A DNA stretch of 64,000 nucleotides from Leeuwenhoekiella polynyae (GCF_004104075.1 NZ_QOVK01000018.1:1-64000); one strand, 5' to 3'. Positions 1-9,332 are shown, counted from the first letter of the stretch. The notes: a model not told the origin generated them from the sequence alone. Numbers and translations: made by a program.

Positions 1-2660
1 GTAGTGGTGCCATCATATTCTTTGTCATCTCCGGTGATTCCCGTAATAGTCAAGGCTTTTGTGGTGATATCAGCAGATAGACCAGGTTGGGTCAACGTAT
101 AGTTACCAGCATCAGCGCCGGAAATTGTATAACCTGTGGTAGTGATCGTGATACCGGTTCCTACATCAGCACTGCCAAAAGTAAAGACTGGTGTTCCGCC
201 TAAGCTTACAACATCTGTTGATTCTAATCCCCTTAATGAAGCAGTTCCAGATGCAGTGGCTGCAGTGGTACCGTCATATTCCTTGTTATCTCCCGTGATT
301 CCTGTAATGGTTACCGCTTTTGAAGTAATATCAGCAGACAAACCAGGCTGGGTCAAGGTATAGTTACCGGCATCAGCTCCTGAAATTGTATAACCTGTGG
401 TAGTGATCGCAATGCCGGTACCTACATCGGCACTGGCAAAAGTGAAGACCGGTGTACCGCCCAAGCTTACAACATCTGTTGTTTCTAATCCGCTTAGTGA
501 AGCTGTTCCTGAAGCTGTGGCTACAGTGGTGCCATCATATTCCTTATCATCTCCGGTGATTCCTGTAATGGTTACCGCTTTTGTGGTGATGTCAGCAGAC
601 AAATCTGGCTGAGTCAAGGTATAGTTACCAGCATCAGCTCCAGAAATCGTATAACCTGTGGTAGTGATCGCAATGCCGGTACCTACATCGGCACTGGTAA
701 AGGTAAAGACCGGTGTACCTGATAAGCTTACAGCATCTGTTGATTCTACACCACTTAGTGAAGCTGTTCCAGATGCAGTAGCTGCAGTGGTTCCGTCATA
801 TTCCTTGTTATCTCCGGTGATCCCTGTAATGGTTAGGGCTTTAGTAGTAATATCAGCAGACAAACCAGGCTGGTTCAAGGTATAGTTACCGGCATCAGCT
901 CCGGATAGCGTATAACCGGTTGTATTGATTACAATACCTGTACCTACATCGGCACTGGCAAAGGTAAAGACTGGTGTGCCTCCTAAGCTTACAACATCTG
1001 TTGTTTCTACGCCACTTAATGAAGCTGTTCCCGATGCAGTGGCAGCTGTAGTGCCATCATATTCCTTGTCATCTCCGGTGATTCCCGTAATGGTTAAGGC
1101 TTTAGTAGTGATGTCAGCAGATAAAGTTGGCTGGGTCAAGGTATAATTCCCAGCATCTGTCCCGGAAATCGTATAACCGGTTGTAGTGATCGCTATGCCT
1201 GTACTTACATCAGCACTGGCAAAGGTAAAGACTGGTGTACCGCCCAAGCTTACAACGTCTGTTGATTCTATACCACTTAGTGAGGCTGTTCCTGATGCAG
1301 TAGCTGCAGTGGTACCATCATATTCCTTGTCATCTCCCGTGATTCCTGTAATAGTTAAGGCTTTTGTGGTGATATCAGCAGATAGACCAGGTTGGGTCAA
1401 CGTATAGTTACCAGCATCAGCGCCGGAAATCGTATAACCTGTGGTAGTGATCGTGATACCGGTTCCTACATCAGCACTTCCAAAAGTAAAGACTGGTGTA
1501 CCGCCCAAGCTTACAACATCGGCTCCTACCACTCCACTTAGTGAAGCAGTTCCAGATGCAGTAGCTGCAGTGGTGCCATCATATTCCTTATCATCTCCCG
1601 TGATCCCTGTAATGGTTAGGGCTTTAGTAGTAATATCAGCAGACAAAGTTGGCTGAGTCAAGGTATAGTTACCGGCATCAGCACCGGAAATCGTATAACC
1701 TGTGGTAGTGATCGCAATCCCTGTTCCTACATCGGCACTGGCAAAGGTAAAGACCGGTGTGCCTCCTAAGCTTACAACATCTGTTGTTTCTACACCGCTT
1801 AGTGAAGCTGTTCCTGTTGCAGTAGCTGTAGTGGTGCCATCATATTCTTTGTCATCTCCGGTGATTCCCGTAATAGTCAAGGCTTTTGTGGTGATATCAG
1901 CAGATAGACCAGGTTGGGTCAACGTATAGTTACCAGCATCAGCGCCGGAAATCGTATAACCGGTTGTAGTGATCCCAATGCCGGTACCTACATCGGCACT
2001 GGCAAAAGTGAAGACCGGTGTACCGCCCAAGCTTACAACATCTGTTGTTTCTACGCCACTTAGTGAAGCAGTTCCTGAGGCAGTAGCTGCAGTGGTGCCA
2101 TCATATTCCTTATCGTCTCCGGTAAGCCCCGCAATGGTTACCGCTTTTGTGGTGATGTCAGCAGACAAAGTTGGCTGAGTCAAGGTATAGTTACCAGCAT
2201 CAGCTCCTGAAATTGTATAACCTGTGGTAGTGATAGCAATACCTGTTCCTACATCGGCACTGGCGAAAGTAAAGACTGATGTACCGCCCAAGCTTACAAC
2301 GTCTGTTGATTCTATACCACTTAGTGAGGCTGTTCCTGATGCAGTAGCTGCAGTGGTACCATCATATTCCTTGTCATCTCCCGTGATTCCCGTAATGGTT
2401 AGGGCTTTGGTTGTAATATCAGCAGACAAAGTTGGCTGAGTCAAGGTATAGTTACCAGCATCAGCTCCGGAAATCGTATAACCGGTTGTAGTGATCGCAA
2501 TGCCTGTACCTGCATCGGCACTGGCAAAGGTAAAAACTGGCGTACCTGATAAGCTTACGTCATCGGCTCCTACCACTCCACTTAGTGAAGCAGTTCCAGA
2601 TGCAGTAGCTGCAGTGGTGCCATCATATTCCTTGTCCTCTCCGGTAAGACCGGTGATGGT
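1..2660 (-). repeat. Tandem 261-bp repeat array encoding YDG domains
   Basis: The codons for the EYDG motif recur at plus-strand positions 9, 270, 531, 792, 1053, 1314, 1575, 1836, 2097, 2358 and 2619, always exactly 261 bp (87 codons) apart with no insertion or deletion. Copies are near-identical with patchy shared variants (for example the segment coding for VGADDVSL versus STDVVSL appears in non-adjacent units). This pattern is typical of arrays kept similar by recombination. The array continues beyond position 1. Confidence 0.95.
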
Positions 2661-4517
2661 GAGTGGTATTTTATTTTCAACTACAAACGTATTAGTATTA
2701 GTTCCTGTAGGTGTAGTATTAGTTAATGCATTACCAGCAACGTCGGATATGTCCTGACTTCCAGAAAACCCTAAGGTAACTGTCCCGTTTAAACCTGCTA
2801 AATCACCACCAGACACGGTTACCCTATAAACAGTTCCACTTGGATTTGTTACAGATGCTATTGTCGCAGTGGTTCCAGTTACTGTAAAGTCGTCTATGGA
2901 GGTATTACTAACAGCTTCACTAAAAGTTACGTCCCAGACTAATGCATCTGCATTGGTTGGACTGGTCGTTGGGTTTTGACGAACAATACTCGATACTCTA
3001 GGTGCTACGGCATCTACCAAAACATTTGTCGTCGCACCTATAGCGTTCAAGGTCAGATTTGCATCCTTACCTCCGGAATCTCTTAGAGTACCTCCTCCAG
3101 TTGCCAATGTTCCTATAGCTATACCATCTGTATCCAAATCTCCAGATTGAACGGTATATCTGAATTGCAAATTCGTTGTCCCACTTCCTCCCAAAAGAGT
3201 TGCCTGACGCGCTGTACCCCCTATTGTTAAAGACAGCTCAGGTGTTCCTCCTCCTGTGTTTACAGTAACAGCCTCATTAAAATTCACAGTAAAATCCAAG
3301 TTCTGACTAATGATATACGTGTCATTGCTAGGCACACTTACACTACTTACTGTAGGTGCAACTGCACTTGAGATTACTGTAGTGGTATTATCAATAGTAT
3401 TTTCTGTCCCATCATTAATAGTAACCGTAAAGATGGTTGTTTCTGAAGTAGCCGTTCTATTATCTGTTGAGTTAAAACTCAGGGATCTTAAAGCCGTTTG
3501 CATGGCCGCAGCTCCTCTGCTGGTAATGGTATACGGACCTGTTCCTGATGATGCTCCTGTAATAACTCCTTTGGCATTATTATCTAAAGAAATGGTCGCG
3601 GTAACATTGTCACCGTCTGCGTCTGTAATAGTTATTCCTGAAAATAGATTAATTGTAGCATTGTCATTAACAGTCTGCCCTGCAGTTGTGCCTCCAACAC
3701 TTGGAGCTGTGTTGGTAACTTCAGGAGTTATATTTGGAGAGCTAAAAGTTCCTGCAGCAAAATTATATGGACTTGTTGTGTTGTTAGTGCCGATGCCATC
3801 ATTAAAACTCCAATTGTTTCGATTATTAATTGCAATTCGAACCTGTTCAACTGTCCCGGTAAGTGTTCCGGTGTACTGTGCATTATCCTGTTCTAAAAAT
3901 GAATCTGGAAAAAGGGCAACAGCATTAACCCCATTAGTGAGTCCTGTAGGAAGATCTGAAGTTGAAACACTGGTTGTATTACAATCTACATTTATCTGAG
4001 TACAATTTTGACAATCAAACCATTTAGTTACCGAATCGTCACAGCCTGGTACACCTGCATAGTTATCATCCCCATATATTGCTGCTAAAAAGTTAGGATT
4101 AGGCGGTGCTGCTCCAGTCCCTGAGGTATAAGCGATCATACTATCTCCAGCAGATAATGAAAAACCGGAATACCCCGAAGCTAAATTTGCAGTCCCGTAA
4201 GAACTTGTAAAAGAGTCCGAAGTGCTCTCTACAACAGAAACAATCGTACCCATAGACAATCCTCCTGATGGAGCAGTCCAAATTATATGATCTTCACCGT
4301 TGGAATACCAAGTATTATTAAAAGAACTCCATCCCTGATCTGTAAAATAGATTATAGTCCCAGCAGGTATGTCTGTCAAAGTAATAAAAGCAAATCCATC
4401 CGGATTATCTGTATTATATCCTACAAAAGCAATATCTCCTGCAGCGAGACTTTGACTATTTAAGTTATAGCCAAAGCAAGAAGTAATAAGTAATAGCGTA
4501 AGTAATAATTTTTGCAT
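1..4517 (-). CDS. Giant secreted YDG/MBG-repeat surface protein (partial, C-terminus off window)
   Basis: The minus frame is open from ATG at 4517 to the left edge (1505 codons, no stop). Reading it gives a signal peptide (about residues 1-17, ending near NSQS), a lamin-tail-like domain (about 18-260), a cadherin-like domain with a TDADGD motif (about 263-385), two Ig-like domains (about 390-490 and 505-610, the second with DVTFSEAV), then from about residue 615 tandem repeats each carrying KEYDGTTAA and SADAGTGI motifs, the hallmark of YDG/MBG domains of bacterial adhesins. Such proteins usually end in a type IX secretion signal; that end is not visible. It is the last visible gene of a minus-strand unit, 47 bp after the binding-fold gene. 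An adhesive or surface role is inferred from the family. The short plus-strand ORFs over the repeats are shadows of this gene. Confidence 0.9.
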   Translation of the reverse strand, partial: MQKLLLTLLLITSCFGYNLNSQSLAAGDIAFVGYNTDNPDGFAFITLTDIPAGTIIYFTDQGWSSFNNTWYSNGEDHIIWTAPSGGLSMGTIVSVVESTSDSFTSSYGTANLASGYSGFSLSAGDSMIAYTSGTGAAPPNPNFLAAIYGDDNYAGVPGCDDSVTKWFDCQNCTQINVDCNTTSVSTSDLPTGLTNGVNAVALFPDSFLEQDNAQYTGTLTGTVEQVRIAINNRNNWSFNDGIGTNNTTSPYNFAAGTFSSPNITPEVTNTAPSVGGTTAGQTVNDNATINLFSGITITDADGDNVTATISLDNNAKGVITGASSGTGPYTITSRGAAAMQTALRSLSFNSTDNRTATSETTIFTVTINDGTENTIDNTTTVISSAVAPTVSSVSVPSNDTYIISQNLDFTVNFNEAVTVNTGGGTPELSLTIGGTARQATLLGGSGTTNLQFRYTVQSGDLDTDGIAIGTLATGGGTLRDSGGKDANLTLNAIGATTNVLVDAVAPRVSSIVRQNPTTSPTNADALVWDVTFSEAVSNTSIDDFTVTGTTATIASVTNPSGTVYRVTVSGGDLAGLNGTVTLGFSGSQDISDVAGNALTNTTPTGTNTNTFVVENKIPLTITGLTGEDKEYDGTTAATASGTASLSGVVGADDVSLSGTPVFTFASADAGTGIAITTTGYTISGADAGNYTLTQPTLSADITTKALTITGITGDDKEYDGTTAATASGTASLSGIESTDVVSLGGTSVFTFASADVGTGIAITTTGYTISGADAGNYTLTQPTLSADITTKAVTIAGLTGDDKEYDGTTAATASGTASLSGVETTDVVSLGGTPVFTFASADVGTGIGITTTGYTISGADAGNYTLTQPGLSADITTKALTITGITGDDKEYDGTTTATATGTASLSGVETTDVVSLGGTPVFTFASADVGTGIAITTTGYTISGADAGNYTLTQPTLSADITTKALTITGITGDDKEYDGTTAATASGTASLSGVVGADVVSLGGTPVFTFGSADVGTGITITTTGYTISGADAGNYTLTQPGLSADITTKALTITGITGDDKEYDGTTAATASGTASLSGIESTDVVSLGGTPVFTFASADVSTGIAITTTGYTISGTDAGNYTLTQPTLSADITTKALTITGITGDDKEYDGTTAATASGTASLSGVETTDVVSLGGTPVFTFASADVGTGIVINTTGYTLSGADAGNYTLNQPGLSADITTKALTITGITGDNKEYDGTTAATASGTASLSGVESTDAVSLSGTPVFTFTSADVGTGIAITTTGYTISGADAGNYTLTQPDLSADITTKAVTITGITGDDKEYDGTTVATASGTASLSGLETTDVVSLGGTPVFTFASADVGTGIAITTTGYTISGADAGNYTLTQPGLSADITSKAVTITGITGDNKEYDGTTAATASGTASLRGLESTDVVSLGGTPVFTFGSADVGTGITITTTGYTISGADAGNYTLTQPGLSADITTKALTITGITGDDKEYDGTT

Positions 4518-4564
4518 AGATTTTATTTTTTAGAGGTAAAGATCATTAAGTAATGTTGAGTTCG

Positions 4565-5659
4565 TTAAACACATAAATAAGCATTATGCCACCCCGAATT
4601 GGGATCGCTTACCTGAAAATTATGAGAATTGGAATATGTTAACGAATCTATCAAATCGTATTCATAAGATTCATTATTCCAATTAATTTCCCATAAACGA
4701 TGACTTACAACAACTCTATTTGTTTCTGAGTTTATTTTTAAAAGGCCTCTTGGACCGTGTAATTCTTCATAATTATCCCCTTCTAATTTTTGCTTCATCA
4801 ACAAGCCATTTTCATAACCAAGAATTGCAAACACACTAGGTTGCTTTTTATATTTTTGGAAATACTTTTGCATAAAATCAATATTAGCTCGTGATTGAGT
4901 ATCCTCCGGCAACCACGAACTTACGGTTCGGGTTTTATCAAAAAGAGCCGGAAATAAATCTAAAATCTGAGAAGTAACGGTAAAAGGGAGCGTGTATAGT
5001 GGTGTGTTCTCAAGTACTTTACTTGCTGCTAAAAATTCGGCGTGTTCTTTGGCAAAAGTGCCGTTATGAAATGCAAAGAGCACATCGGGAGTTGTTGCCT
5101 CTACAAACTCTTTGAGTAGTACTGCTTCATTTGACCTAGGATGTAAAGGAGTAATAAAATGCCCTGCAAAACTTCCTTGATTTTCTTTATAAAGTGTATT
5201 TTGAATAGCTTCAATAAAACCATAACCCGACTCGTAGTAACATGTTGAAGTCGCTACTTTAAATAATTTGTTATCTAAGAAATAGCGCCCTAATAATTCG
5301 GTTGCTCCATAAAGATCTAAAGAATTACAAAATACTCCTGACCTGCCAGATAAATCTAATGGGCAAGTTGCTCCAAAATCTGTATAAATTAGCTGCTCAC
5401 CTATTCGCTCGATGTGATCTAAAATTATTGAGAGATCTTTGTGACCTAAAATACCGGTAATGCAAGAGAGTTCGTTTTGATTTGATAATTTTTCAATCGC
5501 ATCAATAACGCGCTCGGAATTATTTCCAAAACCAATACCCTCTACCTTAAGTTGTAATTCTTCTTCATCAAATACTAAGCGAATGCCATTTATAAATTCC
5601 TTTCCCAGTTTTGGAAACTCTTTAGATTGAGGAAGCACGACTCCTATATTAAAATCCAT
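4565..5659 (-). CDS. Leaderless type-1 periplasmic-binding-fold protein
   Basis: This 364-residue protein begins DFNIGVVLPQSKEFPKLGKE and continues with an alternating beta/alpha pattern, including GRYFLDNKLFKVAT, GYGFIEAIQNTLYKE and TPDVLFAFHNGTFAKEHAEF. This matches the Leu/Ile/Val-binding (Peripla_BP_6) class of ABC substrate-binding proteins. Unlike those proteins it has no signal peptide or lipobox, and no permease or ATPase gene lies nearby, so a transport role is doubtful. It lies 49 bp downstream of the tail-collar gene and 47 bp upstream of the YDG adhesin gene, all on the same strand, suggesting co-expression. The real role is unknown; a cytoplasmic ligand sensor or a protein exported with its neighbours are both possible. 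Confidence 0.7.
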   Translation of the reverse strand: MDFNIGVVLPQSKEFPKLGKEFINGIRLVFDEEELQLKVEGIGFGNNSERVIDAIEKLSNQNELSCITGILGHKDLSIILDHIERIGEQLIYTDFGATCPLDLSGRSGVFCNSLDLYGATELLGRYFLDNKLFKVATSTCYYESGYGFIEAIQNTLYKENQGSFAGHFITPLHPRSNEAVLLKEFVEATTPDVLFAFHNGTFAKEHAEFLAASKVLENTPLYTLPFTVTSQILDLFPALFDKTRTVSSWLPEDTQSRANIDFMQKYFQKYKKQPSVFAILGYENGLLMKQKLEGDNYEELHGPRGLLKINSETNRVVVSHRLWEINWNNESYEYDLIDSLTYSNSHNFQVSDPNSGWHNAYLCV

Positions 5660-5708
5660 GATAAAAAAATATTAAAGGTTCATTAGAAGAAATGAACCTT
5701 TCTATAAA

Positions 5709-6275
5709 TTAGGATCTAGATGGGAATATACCTACTTCAGCTATACAAACATTTATACCTAGAAAAGGATTTCTGCTTTGTAAAGGAATGTTTCCTCCAC
5801 TAGCTGTAGTGGTACCTGATATACCAACACCTCCCAATTTATCTCCAGTTGTCCCATCTTCTCTGTAAATTTCTGGCATACTGCCTGATGTACCCAATAC
5901 ATTCGCTCCTCCATCAGTTTCTGAAGTTACACTCTCATTATTTGTAGTTGCTACCGTTACATTTGCTACACCATTTACTAATGCATGAGAGTGAGAAGGC
6001 ATATTAGCCTGCGTGATATAAAGTTGTTCTGCTCCGCCTCTTTCCCCCCAGCTAATTGCTGACAATCCGGGGCCGTGCCCGATATGGACGATACTTCTAC
6101 CGCGTAAATCGGGTAGCGCAAAAGTAGTTCTGCCATCTCCACCAAATGTAGTTCCCAGAAGGGAAAACAAAGCTGAATACGTAGCAATAGGTAAAAGTTG
6201 CCCGTCGCATTTAGCCCAGCCTCTAGGTGCGAAATTAAATCCGAAAGGTTGAATTTGACCAATAAAAGGTTCCAT
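5709..6275 (-). CDS. Phage tail collar domain protein (microcystin-dependent-protein family)
   Basis: The 188-residue product has the signature N-terminus of the tail collar family: GQIQPFGFNFAPRGWAKCDG, then LLPIATYSALFSLLGTTFGG and FALPDLRGR, then NMPSHSHAL and a C-terminal NPFLGINVCIAEVGIFPSR. This is the full length usual for the stand-alone bacterial form (about 180 residues). No phage genes surround it, so it is not evidence of a prophage. Stand-alone members are widespread in Bacteroidetes and of unclear function. It is the first gene of a minus-strand unit with the binding-fold protein and the YDG adhesin. A Bacteroidetes-type promoter lies 38 bp upstream. Confidence 0.9.
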   Translation of the reverse strand: MEPFIGQIQPFGFNFAPRGWAKCDGQLLPIATYSALFSLLGTTFGGDGRTTFALPDLRGRSIVHIGHGPGLSAISWGERGGAEQLYITQANMPSHSHALVNGVANVTVATTNNESVTSETDGGANVLGTSGSMPEIYREDGTTGDKLGGVGISGTTTASGGNIPLQSRNPFLGINVCIAEVGIFPSRS

Positions 6276-6312
6276 AATTCTCTTGATTTTTTGGTTAGTA
6301 TTTTATCTAGTA

Positions 6313-6340
6313 TAAAAGTAGTGTTCTAAAATAAATCAAA
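6313..6340 (-). promoter_or_regulatory. Bacteroidetes-type promoter of the tail-collar operon
   Basis: Reading the minus strand, a TTTG (-33) box at 6340-6337 is followed after 16 nt by TACTTTTA (-7, consensus TAnnTTTG) at 6320-6313, and the tail-collar ATG lies 37 nt further. The -33 box overlaps the edge of the hairpin at 6338-6362. Confidence 0.5.
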
Positions 6341-6362
6341 AAGGGGGTTATCCCCCTTTTTT
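6338..6362. terminator. GGGGG/CCCCC hairpin with A and T tracts
   Basis: A5-G5-TTAT-C5-T6 forms a symmetric rho-independent terminator that would work on either strand. It does not follow any recognisable gene: it sits in the gap between two divergent genes and directly abuts the -33 box of the tail-collar promoter. Confidence 0.75.
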
Positions 6363-6610
6363 GTTAAAATAAAATAATCACAAACACCTTATCTCCAAAT
6401 AAATGAAAAACATAAAGAATTATACTTGTTAAAAACAGACTACTATTTTAGATAAATATTAGTAAGAAAATATACACAAACAAAATAAAGATAACTAGAC
6501 AAAAAACCACAACAGGCTATCTTGCCACACAAAAAATTGTATTTAAAGTCATAAAAAACATCTTAAAATATCTAAAAACGATCAATATTGCATCTTAAAC
6601 CAAAGGGGGT

Positions 6611-6755
6611 TTCATTCGGGTCTCGTTCGGGTTTCCTTCGGTATTGGTTCGGGTATGCTTCGGAAGGGCTTTTGGGTGAATTCTGTACAGTTTTTAAAAA
6701 TTGCGTCGTTTACCGAACGAAATACGAACCATACTGGGAGTAGAACCGAAATTCT
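6611..6755. repeat. 11-bp-period TTCGG repeat with inverted arm
   Basis: TTCGG occurs at 6615, 6626, 6637, 6648 and 6659, exactly 11 bp apart, in units of the form NNTTCGGGTNN. About 50 bp further the complementary motif appears as CCGAA at 6713, ACGAA at 6724 and CCGAA at 6746, also in multiples of 11 bp. The block is intergenic and has no open frame. The whole gene-free stretch 6276-7010 otherwise shows only the promoter and hairpin listed separately. Confidence 0.8.
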
Positions 6756-7010
6756 TCCACATAAACTGAGCTAATATTAACACAACTCTAATGACCAATT
6801 ATCTAGTTTTCTATTAAACTGTAAAATTTTACTCCGCCAAACCATGAAATTCCATCTTCTTCCCGACTATCTTACTCTCGCACATTTTTTTTGCGATGTA
6901 TAGATTTAAAAATTATCATTTAAGCTTGTTAAATACCGTAAAGCAACTTCCTTTTTATTTGTAACAAATCATCCATTTTGTTAACCTATACGTCAAACTA
7001 GCATAACCCA

Positions 7011-8054
7011 ATGGCTTCTAAACGTACTACAACCCTAATTAGAGTCCTGCTTTTAGTAGGAACACTTATCTCTTTATATTTTGTTCCGTGGCCCATTGTA
7101 ACCGCTTGGATCAAACCTTTACCAGATAGCATTCAAGAACAGGTTAATAAAGCCCAAGACTACGGCTTTGACGGAATCATTGTCTATATCGATCAGACTG
7201 GTAAGAAGCCGCAATGGTTCACTGCCGGGACTCACAACAGAGAAACACAAGAACCGGCACGAGCAGATGCTCTATTTAAAATAGCAAGTGTAAGTAAACT
7301 CTACACAGCTGTAGCCATTACCAAGTTGGTGCGCGATAGACAGCTTGATTTAGATCAGACTTTAGCACATTATTTTCCAGAGTTGGCAGATCGTATAGAA
7401 TATGCTGAGGAGATCACCTTGCGTATGCTGGTACAGCACCGCAGCGGAATTCCTAATTTTACAGACACCTATATGTATTGGGCAAAGCCAAAAGACAATA
7501 ACCAAGAGCGGCTGGCATTGATTCTAGATCAACCGGCGGACTTTAAACCGGATATCGATTATGCCTATTGTAATACCAATTACCTACTGCTTCACGAACT
7601 CATAACAAAAGTGACCGGGAAAATTTCTTTCGCTTATGTAAAAGAGAATATTCTCGCGCCTCTTAACCTTGAGAATACCTATGGTTCTATTCACAATGTT
7701 GATCCAGATCGGGTAATGAGCGGGTATTATGTGGGCTATCCCAACGACTTAAAAACAGATGATAACGACCTAATGCTTGCTACAGCTCAGGATCTGGCCA
7801 CTTTTATTCGTGCTCTTAATGATGGTTCAGTATTTAGGGATGCTGAGGAACGTGCTATTTATAATTCTATTTATAAATTGAATCACACCGGACTTATTCC
7901 CGGTTATCAGACCATCGCTAAATATCACAAAGAGTTGGATGCAGTAGTGATTCAATTTACAAACACTGTAGATTTTGAAGGTTACAACTGGAATCTTTCA
8001 GAAATAATGTACAACAGGGTCGTAAAAATTTTAAACAAAGAGTCTTCCAATTAA
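7011..8054 (+). CDS. Beta-lactamase family serine hydrolase (class C / D-Ala-D-Ala carboxypeptidase-like)
   Basis: The 347-residue protein starts with a hydrophobic anchor or signal (about residues 9-34). It then shows the three motifs of the PF00144 serine hydrolase fold: SxxK at S93-V-S-K96 within LFKIASVSKLYTA, YxN at Y186-C-N188, and HTG in NHTGLIPGYQT near residue 283. The fold covers penicillin-binding DD-peptidases, class C beta-lactamases and esterases; sequence alone does not choose among them, and antibiotic resistance should not be assumed. The protein is expected in the periplasm, membrane-tethered or secreted. The DUF418 gene follows 41 bp later on the same strand. Confidence 0.88.
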   Translation: MASKRTTTLIRVLLLVGTLISLYFVPWPIVTAWIKPLPDSIQEQVNKAQDYGFDGIIVYIDQTGKKPQWFTAGTHNRETQEPARADALFKIASVSKLYTAVAITKLVRDRQLDLDQTLAHYFPELADRIEYAEEITLRMLVQHRSGIPNFTDTYMYWAKPKDNNQERLALILDQPADFKPDIDYAYCNTNYLLLHELITKVTGKISFAYVKENILAPLNLENTYGSIHNVDPDRVMSGYYVGYPNDLKTDDNDLMLATAQDLATFIRALNDGSVFRDAEERAIYNSIYKLNHTGLIPGYQTIAKYHKELDAVVIQFTNTVDFEGYNWNLSEIMYNRVVKILNKESSN

Positions 8055-8095
8055 ATCGAGTAGTTTTAAAGCATTGAAAATTCAACCGAGAAACT

Positions 8096-9292
8096 TTGAG
8101 TACGCTTCCTACAAAACCTAACACACGCATTGAAGTACTAGATATATATCGTGGTTTTGCAGTGCTGGGAATTTTTGTGGTTAATATTGTGATTATGCAT
8201 GCTACCTTTATCAATCAGGACGCATATCTTGCTCAATTTACAGCTCCTGCAGATCTAATCACTCAAAAAGTCTTGCAGCTTTTCTTTTATACTAAATTCT
8301 TTCCAATATTTTCCCTGCTCTTTGGGCTGGGGATTGCGATGCAAGTTTTAAAACGAAAAAATGAACACAAGCCCATAAAAGGATTTTTATCACGCAGAAT
8401 GTTCTTTCTTTTCTTGTTTGGTGTGCTTCACATCGTATTCATCTGGTCAGGTGATGTATTGCATCTTTATGCACTACTAGGCTTTTTTACATTTATTTTT
8501 ATCAAGCTTTCCAATAAAATTATAATTACGCTTGCGCTGATTTCATTATGCTTTCCCTTTTATGATTTCTTTTTAGAAAGCTTTTTTAATACTATTCATT
8601 TTGAGCCTTATGTGTATTTAAGTGATTATAATGGCGCCAAAATTAATGACATAATCATAACCGGAACCTATCTAGAAGGGCTACACTTGCGCTTTTTAGA
8701 ATATGTAACCAATCTTCCTATGCTCCTCGGCTTTCTTACACCTGTAGCTTTATCGATGTTTCTTTTGGGATTGTTTTTAGGTAAAAATAAAATCGTAAAT
8801 AAACTTGAGCTTTTTATTTTCAAGATCAAAACACCAATTCTTGTAGTCGCACTGATAACCAATTTATATCGGGTGCTTTTTTTAGAAGTTTTAACCGGTT
8901 TGAATAGTTACAAGACTGAACTTATACGCACGCTATTCATCAAATTGATGGTTATATGTGACGTAGCAATGGGGTTGTTTTATCTATGGCTCATTGGGTG
9001 GATCTGGTATTACACACCCTGGCAAAAAGTATTAAATCCTTTAAAATATGTTGGCCGTATGGCCTTAACGAATTACATTTTACAAAGTTTCCTAGGTCTT
9101 ATACTCTTCTCTTCAATAGGTTTCAAATTATATGAAACGTTAAAACCTGTTGAAACGCTTATCATTGCGCTTATACTATTTTGTATACAGGTAATATTGA
9201 GCAAAATTTGGCTGAAGCACTTCAAATACGGCCCCTTAGAATGGATCTGGCGCTGTCTTACTTACAAGAGACTAATTCCTATTTCTAATTGA
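8096..9292 (+). CDS. DUF418 (YeiB-like) multipass membrane protein, TTG start
   Basis: The 398-residue product is almost wholly hydrophobic, with roughly ten membrane segments. The N-terminal DIYRGFAVLGIFVVNIVI and the C-terminal VGRMALTNYILQSFLG are characteristic of the DUF418/YeiB family, whose biochemical role is unknown. The start is taken as TTG at 8096: the RGFAVLGI motif lies upstream of the first in-frame ATG, so that ATG would delete the conserved N-terminus. The gene follows the serine hydrolase by 41 bp and precedes a CPBP protease, probably as one transcript. Confidence 0.88.
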   Translation: MSTLPTKPNTRIEVLDIYRGFAVLGIFVVNIVIMHATFINQDAYLAQFTAPADLITQKVLQLFFYTKFFPIFSLLFGLGIAMQVLKRKNEHKPIKGFLSRRMFFLFLFGVLHIVFIWSGDVLHLYALLGFFTFIFIKLSNKIIITLALISLCFPFYDFFLESFFNTIHFEPYVYLSDYNGAKINDIIITGTYLEGLHLRFLEYVTNLPMLLGFLTPVALSMFLLGLFLGKNKIVNKLELFIFKIKTPILVVALITNLYRVLFLEVLTGLNSYKTELIRTLFIKLMVICDVAMGLFYLWLIGWIWYYTPWQKVLNPLKYVGRMALTNYILQSFLGLILFSSIGFKLYETLKPVETLIIALILFCIQVILSKIWLKHFKYGPLEWIWRCLTYKRLIPISN

Positions 9293-9332
9293 TCCATATA
9301 CGTATTCCTCATATAAAAACACTTAAAATAAA

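Noticed and set aside
136-2757. Ten similar plus-strand ORFs of about 70-88 codons
   Set aside because: They are the antisense of the YDG repeat gene, repeated because the real minus-strand repeats are; the minus frame carries the domain motifs and signal peptide.
3310-3999. 229-codon plus-strand ORF with hydrophobic composition
   Set aside because: It is antisense to the cadherin-like and Ig-like domains of the secreted repeat protein and has Val/Leu-rich shadow composition without any motif.
5709-6275. Prophage, suggested by the tail collar domain
   Set aside because: No capsid, terminase, integrase or other tail genes are in the window; the gene is a stand-alone member of a family common in bacteria.
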